Shown piece by piece: positions 30,995 to 42,706 of a stretch of DNA of 64,000 nt. Position 1 is the first letter of the stretch. The number at the start of each line of letters is the position of its first letter. Source of the stretch: Siphonodentalium dalli (taxonomy: Eukaryota; Mollusca; Scaphopoda; Gadilida; Siphonodentaliidae); NCBI GenBank assembly GCA_032622095.1, contig CP136067.1, positions 199,108,052 to 199,172,051 of the forward strand, in the 5' to 3' direction. Below the pieces are notes generated by a model. The model was not told the DNA's origin and did no database searches. It worked only from the letters and a program-made list of their open reading frames with translations. The translations under genes were made by a program, and so were the position numbers.

Positions 30995-33034
30995 TTATTG
31001 TTGTTGTTGTTGTTGTTGTTGTTGTCGTTGGTATTGATGTTTCCCACGTATATCCTCAGTTGTGTTATGGTAGTTATTGTCACGTCTATCGTCAAAGGAA
31101 CGTTTGGACAGCCAAGGTCTACATAATACGGCAATAGGCCAGAAACCTTTCCTGAGTACTTCATCAACATCATCCACATGAATATTTATTCTGGCTGACA
31201 CAGGACCGTCAGCTCTTCCACCTTGCAGGATTCGAACAACTGAGTGACGCACTTCAAATTCATCCAGATAATCAGAAAGCACATATGCATCGACTTTAAC
31301 ATCTAGGTTACCGAGGAACACACGCGATGTTCTAATAGGGCCGTCGTTTGACTTTTGATAGAACCTGGAAAAGGATGCGTTGTTCGATGAGTAGTTATTT
31401 CGCGAAGGGCGTCTGTTGTGGTTTGAATGATCATCGTTAGCACCAGGCTTCTCTGATTGCAGGTGGCTCCGTTTATTGGAGTGTCGAGTGTCTTCTGTGG
31501 AATCGTGGTGGGTGTCGTCACAATCATCCACAGGAATATCACGGAGGTCATAATTGGATTGTTGGTTGTCAACGTGCGTGTCATGATTAGCGTGACGCGC
31601 ATAGTTAATAGAGTTATTCTTCTTGTCGAGTGGTGTGTTTTTTGGCTCTTTATCTGTGCGTTTAACGTGAGAAGAACTTGGTGTAGACGTTTCCTGCGGG
31701 TTGAATTTTGAAGCACTAGGTATGGGTGAAGATGGGTGCTTGCTAATACCAACCAGCTGAATGTCTGCATGGCTAACTGACGGCGATTGTGGGTATCCTC
31801 TTGTATCAATTGGGTTTTGCGATCGGTTAGCGTGGATTGTGTTCCATGTCAAGTGGGCGAATTTGTTGAGTTCGCCATATATATGGCCGACGAAACTTTG
31901 CATATCAGCTTTGAGGTTCTCTGTGCAGCGATGTTCACAATCACAATTGGCATTGTCAGATGTTTTTTGTGAGTTCGATTTGCCCTTCAAGTTGTTCTTG
32001 TTGTGTAACTCTTCGAGTGTTTTTATCCTTCCACCAATGGATGCTATTGAGCCTTTGGTTGAGTTGACTTGAGTCAGAAACAGTTCACACTTATCCAAGA
32101 TTGTTGAAATGTCTTGCTTCATTGTTTTCATGTCGGCCTTCATTTTAGCAATGCCATTGCATTTATCGCTCTCGATGCGCTCCACCGCAAGGCTGTTTGT
32201 ATACGATACACGTTCAACTGCTTCAAGTCTGCGTAAAATATCTTGTTGTGAAACTTCATTGGTGCTAACTCGAGCTGAGAGGTCGGACGAGAAGGTATCA
32301 ATCTGTGTTTGCATTTTGTCCTTTGACTGCTGTAGAAGGGTTATATTCGTTCGAACTCCGATGTCATTGTATATATCCTCTGTGGTGTTAGTTCTCTCGG
32401 AATCAGGTTCCATATCGCATGTTTCATCCGGCAGAATTTTAGGCGTGGAGTTGGCTTTAGACTGGCTCTGATGTTGGCTTCTGGTACGTGATGCACTCAA
32501 CATATGCACAATATATTCTACCTTCTCTTCAAGTAGACAATAGAAAAGGTTGTAGATGTCAATTGCCAACTTTTTGGACACAGGCTCAGAGGTTTTAGTC
32601 TGAATTCGCCGTTTCAGAATTGCATCTGGAGCTATATTAACAATTTTAAGTTTTTTAATTTCACCAAATAATGTCAGTCGCATTGCTTCTAGTTTTGATT
32701 CTACTTCCTTTGTCGAGTATAGTAGTTTGGCTACGAACGCGTCCTTAGGCGTATTGTGTACGAACTCCATCATTAGCATAATGTAGAACTTAATGTCTTT
32801 ATCGACGCTGCTATCGATTTGCAAACTCGTAGTGAAACAATTGAATGCGTTCGTAAACATAGTACATGTATTTGGTTCCTGACTTTGAGCGTAGGTGTGG
32901 TCAGGTACTTTTGACTCCATATTTGGGGTATCAAGGTTCGAAGGCACAATCGTGTTGGCGCACATGGAGTCCATATTGAGGATGGCATCTGTTTCAGTCA
33001 GAATATTATCCATAGCTGAGAATTCAATGAGCAA
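30995..33034 (-). CDS. LINE family A ORF1: coiled coil plus RRM-like RNA-binding protein
   Basis: 679 codons (a second ATG eight codons in also fits). Residues about 240-345 have the charge and leucine pattern of a coiled coil, expected for oligomerisation of LINE ORF1 proteins. About 350-550 is a polar, low-complexity stretch rich in Ser, Asn, His and Asp. About 563-640 is an RRM-like fold: T-S-R-V-F-L-G-N-L, then S-V-V-R-I-L and V-S-A-R-I-N-I. The extreme C-terminus is polyglutamine from a CAA repeat, followed at once by TAA. The same RRM block occurs in the relic ORF1 at 45.3-46.0 kb, supporting the match. Role: binding element RNA into a ribonucleoprotein (family knowledge). Confidence 0.82.
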   Translation of the reverse strand: MLIEFSAMDNILTETDAILNMDSMCANTIVPSNLDTPNMESKVPDHTYAQSQEPNTCTMFTNAFNCFTTSLQIDSSVDKDIKFYIMLMMEFVHNTPKDAFVAKLLYSTKEVESKLEAMRLTLFGEIKKLKIVNIAPDAILKRRIQTKTSEPVSKKLAIDIYNLFYCLLEEKVEYIVHMLSASRTRSQHQSQSKANSTPKILPDETCDMEPDSERTNTTEDIYNDIGVRTNITLLQQSKDKMQTQIDTFSSDLSARVSTNEVSQQDILRRLEAVERVSYTNSLAVERIESDKCNGIAKMKADMKTMKQDISTILDKCELFLTQVNSTKGSIASIGGRIKTLEELHNKNNLKGKSNSQKTSDNANCDCEHRCTENLKADMQSFVGHIYGELNKFAHLTWNTIHANRSQNPIDTRGYPQSPSVSHADIQLVGISKHPSSPIPSASKFNPQETSTPSSSHVKRTDKEPKNTPLDKKNNSINYARHANHDTHVDNQQSNYDLRDIPVDDCDDTHHDSTEDTRHSNKRSHLQSEKPGANDDHSNHNRRPSRNNYSSNNASFSRFYQKSNDGPIRTSRVFLGNLDVKVDAYVLSDYLDEFEVRHSVVRILQGGRADGPVSARINIHVDDVDEVLRKGFWPIAVLCRPWLSKRSFDDRRDNNYHNTTEDIRGKHQYQRQQQQQQQQQ

Positions 33035-33040
33035 TAGGAA

Positions 33041-34640
33041 TACTTTCTAGGTGTTTATTGGTCGAGTGCAGACTCATCGACGTCAATTGAGTGGCAATTG
33101 ACCAATTATACACTGGATACAGTTTATATTGATTGTTTATCACACCTATCTGGACAGAGGTGTCGGGTGTGCCATTGTCCAATTTTGGCGAAACAATGAC
33201 AGGCAATTAACATGTACAGGTGGATAAATATGGCGACATTACACAGGGTAGAGGAAGGTCCCAATGACTGAGGGAAAAAAGTTCAACAGTTCAAAAAACG
33301 TTATACTCAAGTACAATTCACACTGTATCATTTCGAAGATGATCCTTATTCGTTGTAGAAATTATCCATCCAACTTTGGAAGCTGACCGCGGTCTTTATC
33401 TTGGTATTCATAGCGAAACATGAAGAGCGAGATGAGGAACGTCCATTCAGTAAATCAGCCCAATATGTTTGGCTTTGCGTCTCGTCCAATATGACTGTCC
33501 ACCACAACCATGCATGTACACAGGAATATTTCTTAATATAATTGTAACTACTACATATTGTATTTATTCATTATAACGAACGACTGAGTGTGGAGATGAT
33601 GATCGCGTGATAAGAATGCTTTTCACTTCATGACAATCGTATGCAACCTCGACATTCCGCGTGGTGTATATATATACGAAGTCTGCAGTCTCATGGTCAC
33701 CTCAGAGCACCAAATTGTTGAAATTGTTAATGACAAAGTCAAAATCATTGCAAAATCCAGTGGCATTTGAGAGCACATGTTGTTATGGATTACATTCGTA
33801 CCACGTGGGGATAACTTGTTCTCTCCTATTCTAGACATGGTTGTCAGCACCTCATTTTCAAATTATTTTTAATCATTACTTCATCGTCGTTCTCAGTGAA
33901 AGAAGTAGTGAAGTTTGGATACGGATTGATGAAAAATAACATGTTCAATGCTTTATAACCATTCATCTAACTTGTATTATAACAATAGCAATTTATACCA
34001 AATGTTTTATAAATGTACAAATTCTGCGTAATGCGTCCAAAAAGAGAATGGCTCCGCATGTCTGATATCTTTGCTACAACATCTGATTGAGATCCCAGTT
34101 GCTACTATCGCACATTACAATGTGAACAGTTTAACACGATTAAACCCCTATTATGAACCTTGTATTATTCTTATACTATACAGCTTTTGTAAATAAATAC
34201 ATCGATACGACGGTGACCTCTTGCATGGTGGGTACTTCCCTGCCTGCACTATCTTGATGGTCCTGCACGGTAGTGCCCATCACGATCAGGTCGTTTTACA
34301 TGCACCTAGTTTAGATGCGAAAGCTGCTTCCTAACCAGTACTTGTATTTAATGCATGCCCCTGTTCATATGTGCAAGTAGAAGACACATTCAAACTTCAT
34401 CACCGAACGACCTAAATGCTGTCTCCATGCACACACCATGCATCTGTTGTGTATATTCTCTATTAAAATTCCCACCTTGTTGAAATTGTACCTCATAATT
34501 ATAATAATATATATTATTTGATTGTATTTTGATATGAATGTATTATTATATATTGTCATAGCATGCAGGTTTAGCTGGTTGGCTATATTGAAAGTATATC
34601 AACATCAATTTATTGTAATATTATCGAAGGGCAAGAAAGG
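33041..34640. other. Non-genic intronic stretch
   Basis: Part may be the 5' UTR of the LINE to the left. No exon of the PAN-lectin gene recognised. Confidence 0.35.
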
Positions 34641-34663
34641 TAACTCTATCATCAGAACTAACC

Positions 34664-36109
34664 ATGACAACGGATAATTTTGCATTGGGCGATGTTCAGG
34701 GAAGTAACTCCTTAAATCTTAAAACTTTGTTAAATGGTCCTCCTGACGATGATGATGGGAACACATACTCGCCATATAATTTCTCAAATCACTCATGTAA
34801 CTATTTGTCACCTTCGCAGCTGAACGAAAATATAAATATTTCCAAATCCGAATTTTCAATTCTCGGTCTAAATTGCAGAAGCCTGAACGCTAACTGGGAT
34901 TCATTTAAAAATATGTTGTCAGATATTACAAACTCTAACCACTCTATTGATATTCTGGCTTTGTCAGAAATATTCAAGATTCGAGAAGAGTATTATCTCC
35001 CTGGTTATCATCAATTTCAATTTAAGTCCCGACCCGATGGCGACGACGGACATGGTGGTGTTGGGATGTTCATAAAAGAAACTCTATCTTTTAAAATTCG
35101 TGAGGATCTGACCATATTTATTCCTCATGTCATTGAAACGCTATTCATCGAAATAGACTCTGGACACTCCTCATGTGTAGTAGGGTCTATATATAGACCA
35201 AATACAGCCCCCTTGTCAGATCTAGATACTTTTATAACTAAAATAACAAACGTCGTACAACATTTAAACGACGCAGGGACGAAAGCATATCTCATAGGGG
35301 ATTTCAATATTGACTTGCTTAACTTCCATTCACATACAAAAACAAATAACTTCGTCGAAATGATGTTTGGAAATGGCTTCTTACCTGTAATTACACGTCC
35401 TACGCGAATAACTGACCACTCGGCGACATTAATTGATCATATTTTTAGCAACAACATCGTTTCCCGTGTCGACACTGGCATCATTCTTTCCGATGTGTCG
35501 GACCATTTCGCTACATTTTATGCCGAATATCGAGACAATAAATACACAAAAGTAGATCTTTCGACAGAAAAAAGAATAATGAGTCAACATAATACAGATA
35601 AACTTAAAAATATACTTAAACAACAAGATTTCAAATGTGTCTTCGACAGCACATCGCCGAACCAAGCATACGATAACTTTTTATCTATTTATCTATGGGC
35701 GTTTAATGAAGCATTTCCATTGGTTCAATCTAATCCGCCGAAAACATATATAAAAAAAGAACCATGGATGACAAAAGGTCTCATTAACTCTTCTTTAGTT
35801 AAGAACAAATTATACATAAATTTTTTTAAAAATTCGTCTATTCTCAACGTTGATAAGTACAAAACATATTGTCGAATATACAAGCAATTAATCAGAAAGA
35901 GTAAACAACTATATTACAACAATGTTCTACAGGAAAATAAATTTGACATGCGACGTACATGGGTCATCTTGAAAAACGCTCTAAAACTGTCAAATAACAC
36001 TCCTAAAATGCCATCTAATATGTCACATGAAAACACTTTAATTTCGGAACCAGGTAAAATAGCACAGGCGTTTAATGAATATTTCGCGAAAAATTGGTCA
36101 GAAGACTAG
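34664..36109 (+). pseudogene. CR1/L2-like ORF2, endonuclease part
   Basis: 481 codons. Opens with a leader that includes C-N-Y-L-S-P-S-Q-L, typical of CR1/L2 ORF2 starts, then endonuclease motifs L-G-L-N-C-R-S-L-N, L-A-L-S-E, Y-R-P-N, I-G-D-F-N (about 210), L-I-D-H-I-F and V-S-D-H. All usual catalytic residues are present. The frame terminates at TAG 36107-36109. Homology continues in another frame from about 36090-36110, so a one- or two-base indel has occurred. Confidence 0.85.
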
Positions 36110-36953
36110 TGACGACGTCCCCTGTAACCCAGATAAACATTTTGCAGACTACTTAACACATTCCAATACTGGTAATTTCTTCTTGTTTCCCACTGACGCC
36201 AACGAAATCCTGAAAATCTCTGATAAAGTCATCGGGAAGGGAACCGCTGACATCGATCATCTCACATCGAAACTAATGAAACAGACCATCCCCGAAACTT
36301 CTAGAGCACTGTCGCACATATTCAACCTATCATTCAAATTAGGAATCTTCCCCGATAGGCTGAAAATATCCAAAGTAATTCCACTCCATAAAAACGAGTC
36401 TCCTAGTAAAATAACAAAATATAGGCCCATTAGCATTTTACCCGTCTTTTCGAAATTATTAGAGAAACTTATGCAGAGTAGGCTATTTTCATTCCTTCAA
36501 AAACACAATATTCTACATAAACACCAATATGGATTCCGCAAGAACCACTTTACGATACACCCCTTAATGCATCTTCTAGATCATGTAGCAGAAAACAACG
36601 ATAAACCAACTAAGGACTCTACATTAGCTATTTTCATAAACTTGTCGAAAGCGTTTGATACAATCAGTCATGAAATTTTATTGGGAAAGCTAGAACATTA
36701 CGGAATTCGAGGAGTTACTAAAGACTGGTTTAGAAGTTATCTAACGGGTAGAAAACAATATGTTGACTGTCAAGGACATACTTCCGCATTAAAAAGGATA
36801 ACGTGTGGCGTGCCCCAGGGGTCAGTTCTCGGTCCGAAATTTTTTCTCCTCTATGTAAACGATATGCCCCAATGTACAAAAATGAATATGCTGTCATTTG
36901 CTGATGATACCACCCTATATTCATCTGGCTACGATAAAAAAAAAAAATTTTAA
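36110..36953 (+). pseudogene. CR1/L2-like ORF2, reverse transcriptase core with lost catalytic Asp
   Basis: The frame is open from 36075; homology takes over near 36110. Motifs in order: Y-R-P-I-S-I-L-P, H-Q-Y-G-F-R, F-I-N-L-S-K-A-F-D, G-V-P-Q-G-S-V-L-G-P, F-A-D-D-T-T. Motif A normally reads F-x-D-L-S-K-A-F-D; here AAC (Asn) replaces GAC or GAT (Asp) at the metal-binding position, a single G-to-A change that should abolish polymerase activity. The frame ends in a run of 12 adenines near 36938-36949, where slippage moved the frame; homology resumes downstream. Confidence 0.85.
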
Positions 36954-36959
36954 ACATCG

Positions 36960-37772
36960 ATTACCGAATTAAAACACATATTTGAATGGTATTGTTGTAA
37001 CAAACTGTCAATCAATACAGCTAAAAGTAAATTCATGTTAATCCACCCTAAAGGCAATGAAGAAAAGTGGAGAAACTTTACACTTAAAATGAATGGCATA
37101 GAATTAGTTAGGGTAGGGAATCAAATGCAAGTACAGTCCATCAAATTCCTAGGTATTATCATGGATGAAAACTTAACGTTTAAAACCCACATATCAATGA
37201 TACAAAGGAAGCTGAACCACACCCTCTACTGCTTGAACAAAGTTAAAAACATTTTACCAAAAGAATCACGAAAAATTCTATACCACTCTTTAGTCCATAG
37301 CCATCTTCTTTACTGTCTCCCAGTATGGGGACATTCATGTCATGCTAATGTGTTATCAACCTTACAAAAAAGAGCAATTCGTATTGTATGCAAATCTAAA
37401 TATAATAGCCACACAGAACCCCTTTTCAAACAAGAGAATATTCTAATGTTCAAAGATCTCTACACCATGCACGCGGCGCTCTTTATGTACAACTGGTCTA
37501 AAAGAAATCTCCCAAAATCATTTGAAAAAATGTTCACTTTCTCCCTCGGTGTAAATACAAGACAGGCGAATAAACTAAGAAGCAAAACACCGAGAACATG
37601 TTTTTCAGAAAATCTACCAACACATACTTTTCCCAATGTGTGGAATTCGATTAACTCCAAAATAAAAATTTGTAAGTTTAATTATGTATTCAAAAAATTA
37701 TTATCTACTGAACTAATAGGTAAATATTCGGCTACATGTAACATCAAATCATGCTACATTTGCGATAGATAA
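36960..37772 (+). pseudogene. CR1/L2-like ORF2, C-terminal part
   Basis: In the frame of the ATG at 37035, homology starts earlier (near 36959) with I-T-E-L-K-H-I-F-E-W...N-K-L-S-I-N. Then F-L-G-I-I-M-D-E-N-L-T-F-K-T-H-I, Y-C-L-P-V-W-G and L-Q-K-R-A-I-R-I, the post-catalytic region of CR1/L2 proteins. The stop at 37770-37772 looks native since a 3' UTR with AATAAA follows. Confidence 0.85.
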
Positions 37773-38331
37773 TCATCATATCACTTGCCTCAAGCAACTT
37801 ACAACTTAGAGTTATCACCTGAACATCCGCCCTTCCAGACAGCCCTGTGACATACACGGCGGCGTCCGTGAATTTTTAAATTGAAATGTTATATATGATA
37901 AGGCAAATTATGTACGGCATTATGCTGTCATAAAAAATCTAACTTATTGCCTGGTATCCGCCGTCCACTCTGATTATTTCAAAAACTACATTATATAGGG
38001 CCGTCGCGACCTCACAATGTTATTCCGATTTAGCTTTTCTAACCTGTCCATCAAATGCAATAGTGTATAAGATATATACTCTTAAGTTCACAATTTATAC
38101 CATTTTCAATTAAAATTATCAATATAGTTAAATTATTTAACATTTAACACCAACCAGCAAACCTGAAACTACATATGCCATCATATTTTCTTATTGTATT
38201 ATTGATTGAGGGGCAGCAGGAAGACGGCCAGTAGGTCATGCTGCTCCTGTACAATACCATTAATTCATATATCAATGCTTTGTTATCTATTCTTATCTAT
38301 TGTACAAATAAACATCTACATCTACATCTAA

Positions 38332-40095
38332 GTCATATTGTTAGCACAATCGACGGTAGAATATGTTAACTAAATTCGAAATTTTATGAATCAGAGTTGA
38401 CCAATTTATTAAAAATGCTGAATAAATCTAAAGTGCCTGTGACTATCTGTATTCCATACATGCCTGTCAACTGGTATAGGAGGATGAACATCTTTCTTTA
38501 AAATTTATTCAACACCTGAATTGTCTCTTATTTTATTGATTAATAGCTTTATATTAGTGATTTGTTCCGCCATTAATTACTTACATGCAACGTCACGTGC
38601 AAATGTGCATGTCATAGTATATGTATATGTAATACTGCAATATCACAAATAACCTAACCGGGTTTAATAATATGTTGTAAAATCATGGGTAACATTTATT
38701 ATGTTTGTAAAATATATTTTTTTAATTATTCTTCGTGGAGTAGCGACTAATCTCCAATATTTGCCTTTACTTCAAGTGTAAATTTGTTTCGCCATAATTC
38801 ATTGGAGCGCTCAATTGTCACTGGACTAACTTGTATAATAGTAACAAGATATATGACTGGCTACGATCCGTGTTTTCTATTTACGTTTACTTCCGGTTTG
38901 TCTCACTGCATTCATTTGAAACCAGTTCGGAGTCGTCAACATTTGAAATTTTTGAAAGCAGATCTTCGCCATCTTGAAATGTTTTAATTTACTATTGACA
39001 GTATGCCAAGTTGATTTCGGCATCATTCATATTTCAACATTCGGAAGTCAATCATCAATCATCTGATCATGGTTGTTCCGTTCGTAATCGTACATGTTAT
39101 AAAATAACTCGCCTCGACTCAGCACTAGCAGTGATTCCTGTTTAGGTTTAAGATTACACAGGGCTGAGGTAAGATCAAACCAAAACATTATCCCTTTGAC
39201 TCGCTGATGTTCGAATAATATATTAACATGATTGTTTATCCTGTTGAACTTGCCTTACTGCTTCGTCAAGTTAGTGTGCACGGATTTTGACCCATATAAT
39301 CATTATGTCACTGTGAGTGTGAGTATTCTCCTGCACGTGGAACATAGGACAGTTTCAATGCCTAATAGCCTCAGTTTTCTTCGGGGACAGTTTTTTGATC
39401 GGCGAGATGTCTCCGTTCCTATTTGACTGTCCTGACGTGCTCTTATGTCGAAATAAATGGGACTGCGAACAGTCAACTGACTCAGTGCAATATTTTACAC
39501 ATTCGAGAATTTTAATTTTTAAATATTCAAACCCAGTGCGTTATACTGTCTTGGCTTGGCTAAAAGCCATGCAAATACGTTTCTTTTAGAACATTTATAT
39601 TTGTATTATTAATTTAAAGTCTGTCGCTCGTGTGTATCATTACAATGTATCTCGATACCTTTATATATAGAGATATGATTGATTCTGCATGATGTGGGTT
39701 CATAGTATATAAATTAATTTTTACATCTAAACAGTGGCAATGGTTTCATACATTTAACAATTGTGCCGTGTACCTATACATTGCTTACGGATGTGCATAT
39801 AGTATAATTGCTGAGCGATTAGTATTCTATAGCGCGATATATATCACTTTCTTGTCACTGTTATACCGACCCCCCCATCTGCACATTTTTAGTACAGGCT
39901 ATATAGATTATAGAAACATTCTAAACAAATACGTACTATCTATAATTCTGCATTAGTCTTTTGTATGTCTACATGATAACTGACATTGGTGAATGCAATA
40001 TAATTATGTTGGTATATTCTTACAATATAACTGGGTAGTTACGCTATGATATACCCATGGTATAATAGTAGTATAATTGTGTCAATTTAATTTCA
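38332..40095. other. Non-genic intronic stretch
   Basis: AT-rich, no exon, repeat or RNA gene recognised. Confidence 0.35.
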
Positions 40096-40433
40096 CGCTC
40101 GAATAAATTACCAAAACTCTAGCATTTTTGTTTGTGTTTCAAATAATATTGATGTATATATTATATCTATACTGCATATCTTCGTAATACTTATAGTGTA
40201 TAATTTCGTAACAATTTTCACGATCCTTTTCTCTATTGAGAAACTGTAATGTCTCAATAAGTTCGCTCGAATAAATATACGATAATGCCTAGCATTTTTG
40301 CTTGTGTGTTTTAAATAATACTGGTGTATATACCTCTATTGCATATCTTCGTAATAATTATATACAGTGTATAATTTCGTAAAAAAATTCACGGATCGTT
40401 TTTTCTATTGAGAAATTGTAATGTCTCAATAAG
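40096..40433. repeat. Tandem duplication of about 168 bp
   Basis: Two units (about 40096-40262 and 40263-40433) share CTCGAATAAAT, CTAGCATTTTTG, GCATATCTTCGTAAT, GTGTATAATTTCGTAA and a small hairpin TATTGAGA...TCTCAATA. Similarity about 85 percent by eye. Confidence 0.8.
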
Positions 40434-41230
40434 CACTGAAATAAGTGTATGCAGTGTGTAGTGTATCTGTGTGTAGTCATAAGACATATTAGCCAAATTT
40501 AACATTTACAGTGTTTTAACACGATAATATTGAAGTATTTATAAGTCAACACTGTCGGGAATAATTGGTTGAAATTTTGAGATCAATCATATACAGAGAT
40601 CAGCATATGAGCAGAGTAAAAGAAATTTCACCAGACTGAAATATATATCATTAAACTAGTTAAACATAGATGAGTGTGTTGATGACATATGGTGTTCTTA
40701 CATCATGTATGTATACATTTATGGATATACTATATGCTGGTTTAAATGTTGGATTTACCACTGCAATGATATTTCCATTTTCCAAAGTTTTTCCATCCAA
40801 TGAAATTGATTTACACTCATTTGTAGAACTTGCTGCATTTATTAATCAGTAATACTCAATCAGTTTCTGTTCATTTATTACTTTGTAGTTCAATTGGGAG
40901 CTATTGTAGTTCGCTGTGACAATACGTCAGTGATCGGGGATAACGACTTACCCACATGGTTGGGTTTGCTTCCCTTGTTTAGTCACCCTGTGCTGTATAT
41001 TCCTTGCGATGAGACTTGGGGGTCTATTATGAGCTGTTGACACAATTATGTCTGTCACTTCGAGTGTAAAATTATTAATGTGTAATTATTTGTATACAAT
41101 AGATAATTTAGAAATAGTTATTACATAACGGAATTTTGCATTCTGTGCTTGAGAATAACTACAATTATCGCATGCGTAACCAAGAAATACAATGTTACCG
41201 TTTGCAACTGAAATATATTTTAGAAATTTA
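40434..41230. other. Non-genic intronic stretch
   Basis: No exon or repeat recognised. Confidence 0.35.
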
Positions 41231-41354
41231 CCCTGTGCCAATGCATTCTCTTATATATGCGAGTCGACCATAGGTCGCTCGCATATATAAGAAAATGCAT
41301 TGGCCTAACAATTTTTTACAATTTTTTCTTGTATACTTTAACAATTTTATAATT
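41231..41354. repeat. Element P, internal fragment
   Basis: Contains CCCTGTGCCAATGCATTCTC, one complete hairpin (41236-41304) with one lost loop base, and part of the central T-rich spacer. Both TTAA ends and the second hairpin are missing. Confidence 0.8.
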
Positions 41355-41490
41355 TCACCCATACAGAGCCCCAGACAAACATGAGCAGACGACACTCTTC
41401 TATATGCTTCTATATATGTGTGGGGCTCCCTGCGGGGTAATGGATGTTTTTTATTTTATGTCCTAAAAATTTATACATCTAACACATAGA

Positions 41491-41636
41491 GGATCTCACA
41501 TGAGTTTCTATTTTATACGGAATTTATCAACCGAGTTCACTATATTCGATTTGAGTCGAGGTTTACCGAGGCTCAAATAGAATTTAGTGGACGCGGTTGA
41601 TCAATTACGTATAAAATAGAACGAGTTTGAGATACC
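41491..41636. repeat. Foldback hairpin, family F, copy 2
   Basis: Arms of about 68 bp start GGATCTCAC and end GAGATACC. Shares ATTTATCAACCGAGT and TTCGATT with copy 1 at 15604. Within each copy the arms are much more alike than the copies are to each other (for example ATTAACC in both arms of copy 1, ATCAACC in both arms of copy 2). Confidence 0.75.
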
Positions 41637-42412
41637 TTTTATCACATGATCAAATTTAACGCGAAGTATTCATCGAAAACAACAATCATAAACTTCAGTA
41701 ATCGCATATCATTTAAGTAATGGCGTGACGTCATTGCACGCGCTAATATTACACGTGTGTCTTACCAATAATTATGTAGCTGGATGTGTGGGTTATGTGA
41801 TACATACATGTATTGAACGTATGTGCCTTTGTCACACCGAGTGCATATTCTCGGCGAGATAGTATTATTGCTAATACTATCAGAAGAATTTAATCTATAT
41901 CTAGGTCTTGCTATATAATAACTGAGACACACGTATGTTTTATAAATAACCACGAGGAGACTGTAACTTGAGGTCTGGCGGGCAATATGTAAACAATAAA
42001 GAGTTCTCTTCTCTTATTTTTTGGCCGAGCTTCGGTTTTGGTGTGTGTAGCCAAAAAGTTGATATATCAATTGATTGAATGGTATACATGTACATCTTCT
42101 ATTGTATTCTCCTATTTTGGATTCTTGATACTATTACTGTAATTCAATTAACTAAAATATAATAGTATCAACATGATTGAGAATTTGTAATGTGTTATTA
42201 CAATCAATATGTATAAACATGCATAATTATACTTGGGAGCTAGTAGTTACGCTCCCTGATATATGTAGGCAAATAAATATATATAAAAACTATCATTTGA
42301 AGGAGTTCTCCACTGGGAAGATTAGTCGTTCCGATTTGCCCAAATGCTCATTAGTGACGAATTTATCGATGGAGCCCTACATATGTCGCTGACTCCTCCC
42401 CTCGCTTTATAT
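41637..42412. other. Non-genic intronic stretch
   Basis: No exon recognised. Contains a TGACGTCA near 41728 and an ACACGTGT near 41751. Confidence 0.35.
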
Positions 42413-42421
42413 ATACATGTA

Positions 42422-42470
<49 letters not shown>

Positions 42471-42490
42471 ATATATATCTATATCTCTAT
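42413..42490. repeat. (AT)n microsatellite beside a splice acceptor
   Basis: About 35 AT/TA dinucleotides with a few C interruptions, ending about 12 bp before the acceptor of the first lectin exon, where only TTGGTTTTCAG remains as a conventional acceptor tract. Confidence 0.9.
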
Positions 42491-42502
42491 ATTGGTTTTC
42501 AG

Positions 42503-42706
42503 TACTTAAATCGGGAGAGCAACTGTATCACTACATTCCGGGAAAGAAAGAAGCTTGGATCATTACGTTAACTGCACAAAAAACATCGCCTTCTCTTTTC
42601 CGACAAGATGCTAAGGATGACTGTGCAGGGAAGGGCGGAGAGCTGCTACCATTACACGGGACTGATGAATACGATCGACTTAACGCTCTTGATGCTGCAT
42701 ACCCAG
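42503..42706 (+). CDS. C-type lectin domain, exon A
   Basis: Bordered by TTTTCAG (ending 42502) and donor GTGACT (42707). It enters with two bases of a split codon (phase 1, matching the donor at 24719) and leaves with one base (phase 1, matching 43074). The peptide contains A-K-D-D-C-A-G-K-G-G-E-L-L-P-L and a run to N-A-L-D-A-A-Y-P, the first helix and strand region of a C-type lectin fold (C-x3-G-G-x-L). Upstream of that Cys are about 35 residues that link to whatever precedes. No stop in this frame. Assignment to the same gene as 24409-24718 is inferred from strand, phase and the known PAN plus lectin combination in invertebrate secreted proteins. Confidence 0.72.

Larger units (their letters stand above)
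27200..33040 (-). mobile_element. LINE family A, two complete ORFs, probably full length
   Basis: Order on the - strand: 5' region, ORF1 (33034-30995), spacer of 154 bp (or 61 bp if the earlier ORF2 ATG is used), ORF2 (30840-27346), a short 3' UTR with AATAAATTAATAAA (27231-27217) and a TA-rich tail near 27212-27201. The true 5' end lies somewhere beyond 33034 and no target duplication was recognised. Lies antisense in the PAN-lectin intron. Both ORFs are open over their whole length, so this is the least decayed LINE in the window. Confidence 0.85.
34640..38331 (+). mobile_element. CR1/L2-like LINE, near-complete ORF2, frameshifted
   Basis: Single ORF2 broken into three frames (34664-36109, 36110-36953, 36960-37772), then a 3' UTR of about 530 bp, AATAAA at 38307-38312 and a 3' tail of three to four ACATCT units (to 38331). 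AATAAA plus a short tandem tail is the normal ending of CR1-group LINEs. Located in the sense orientation inside the PAN-lectin intron. Confidence 0.85.
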
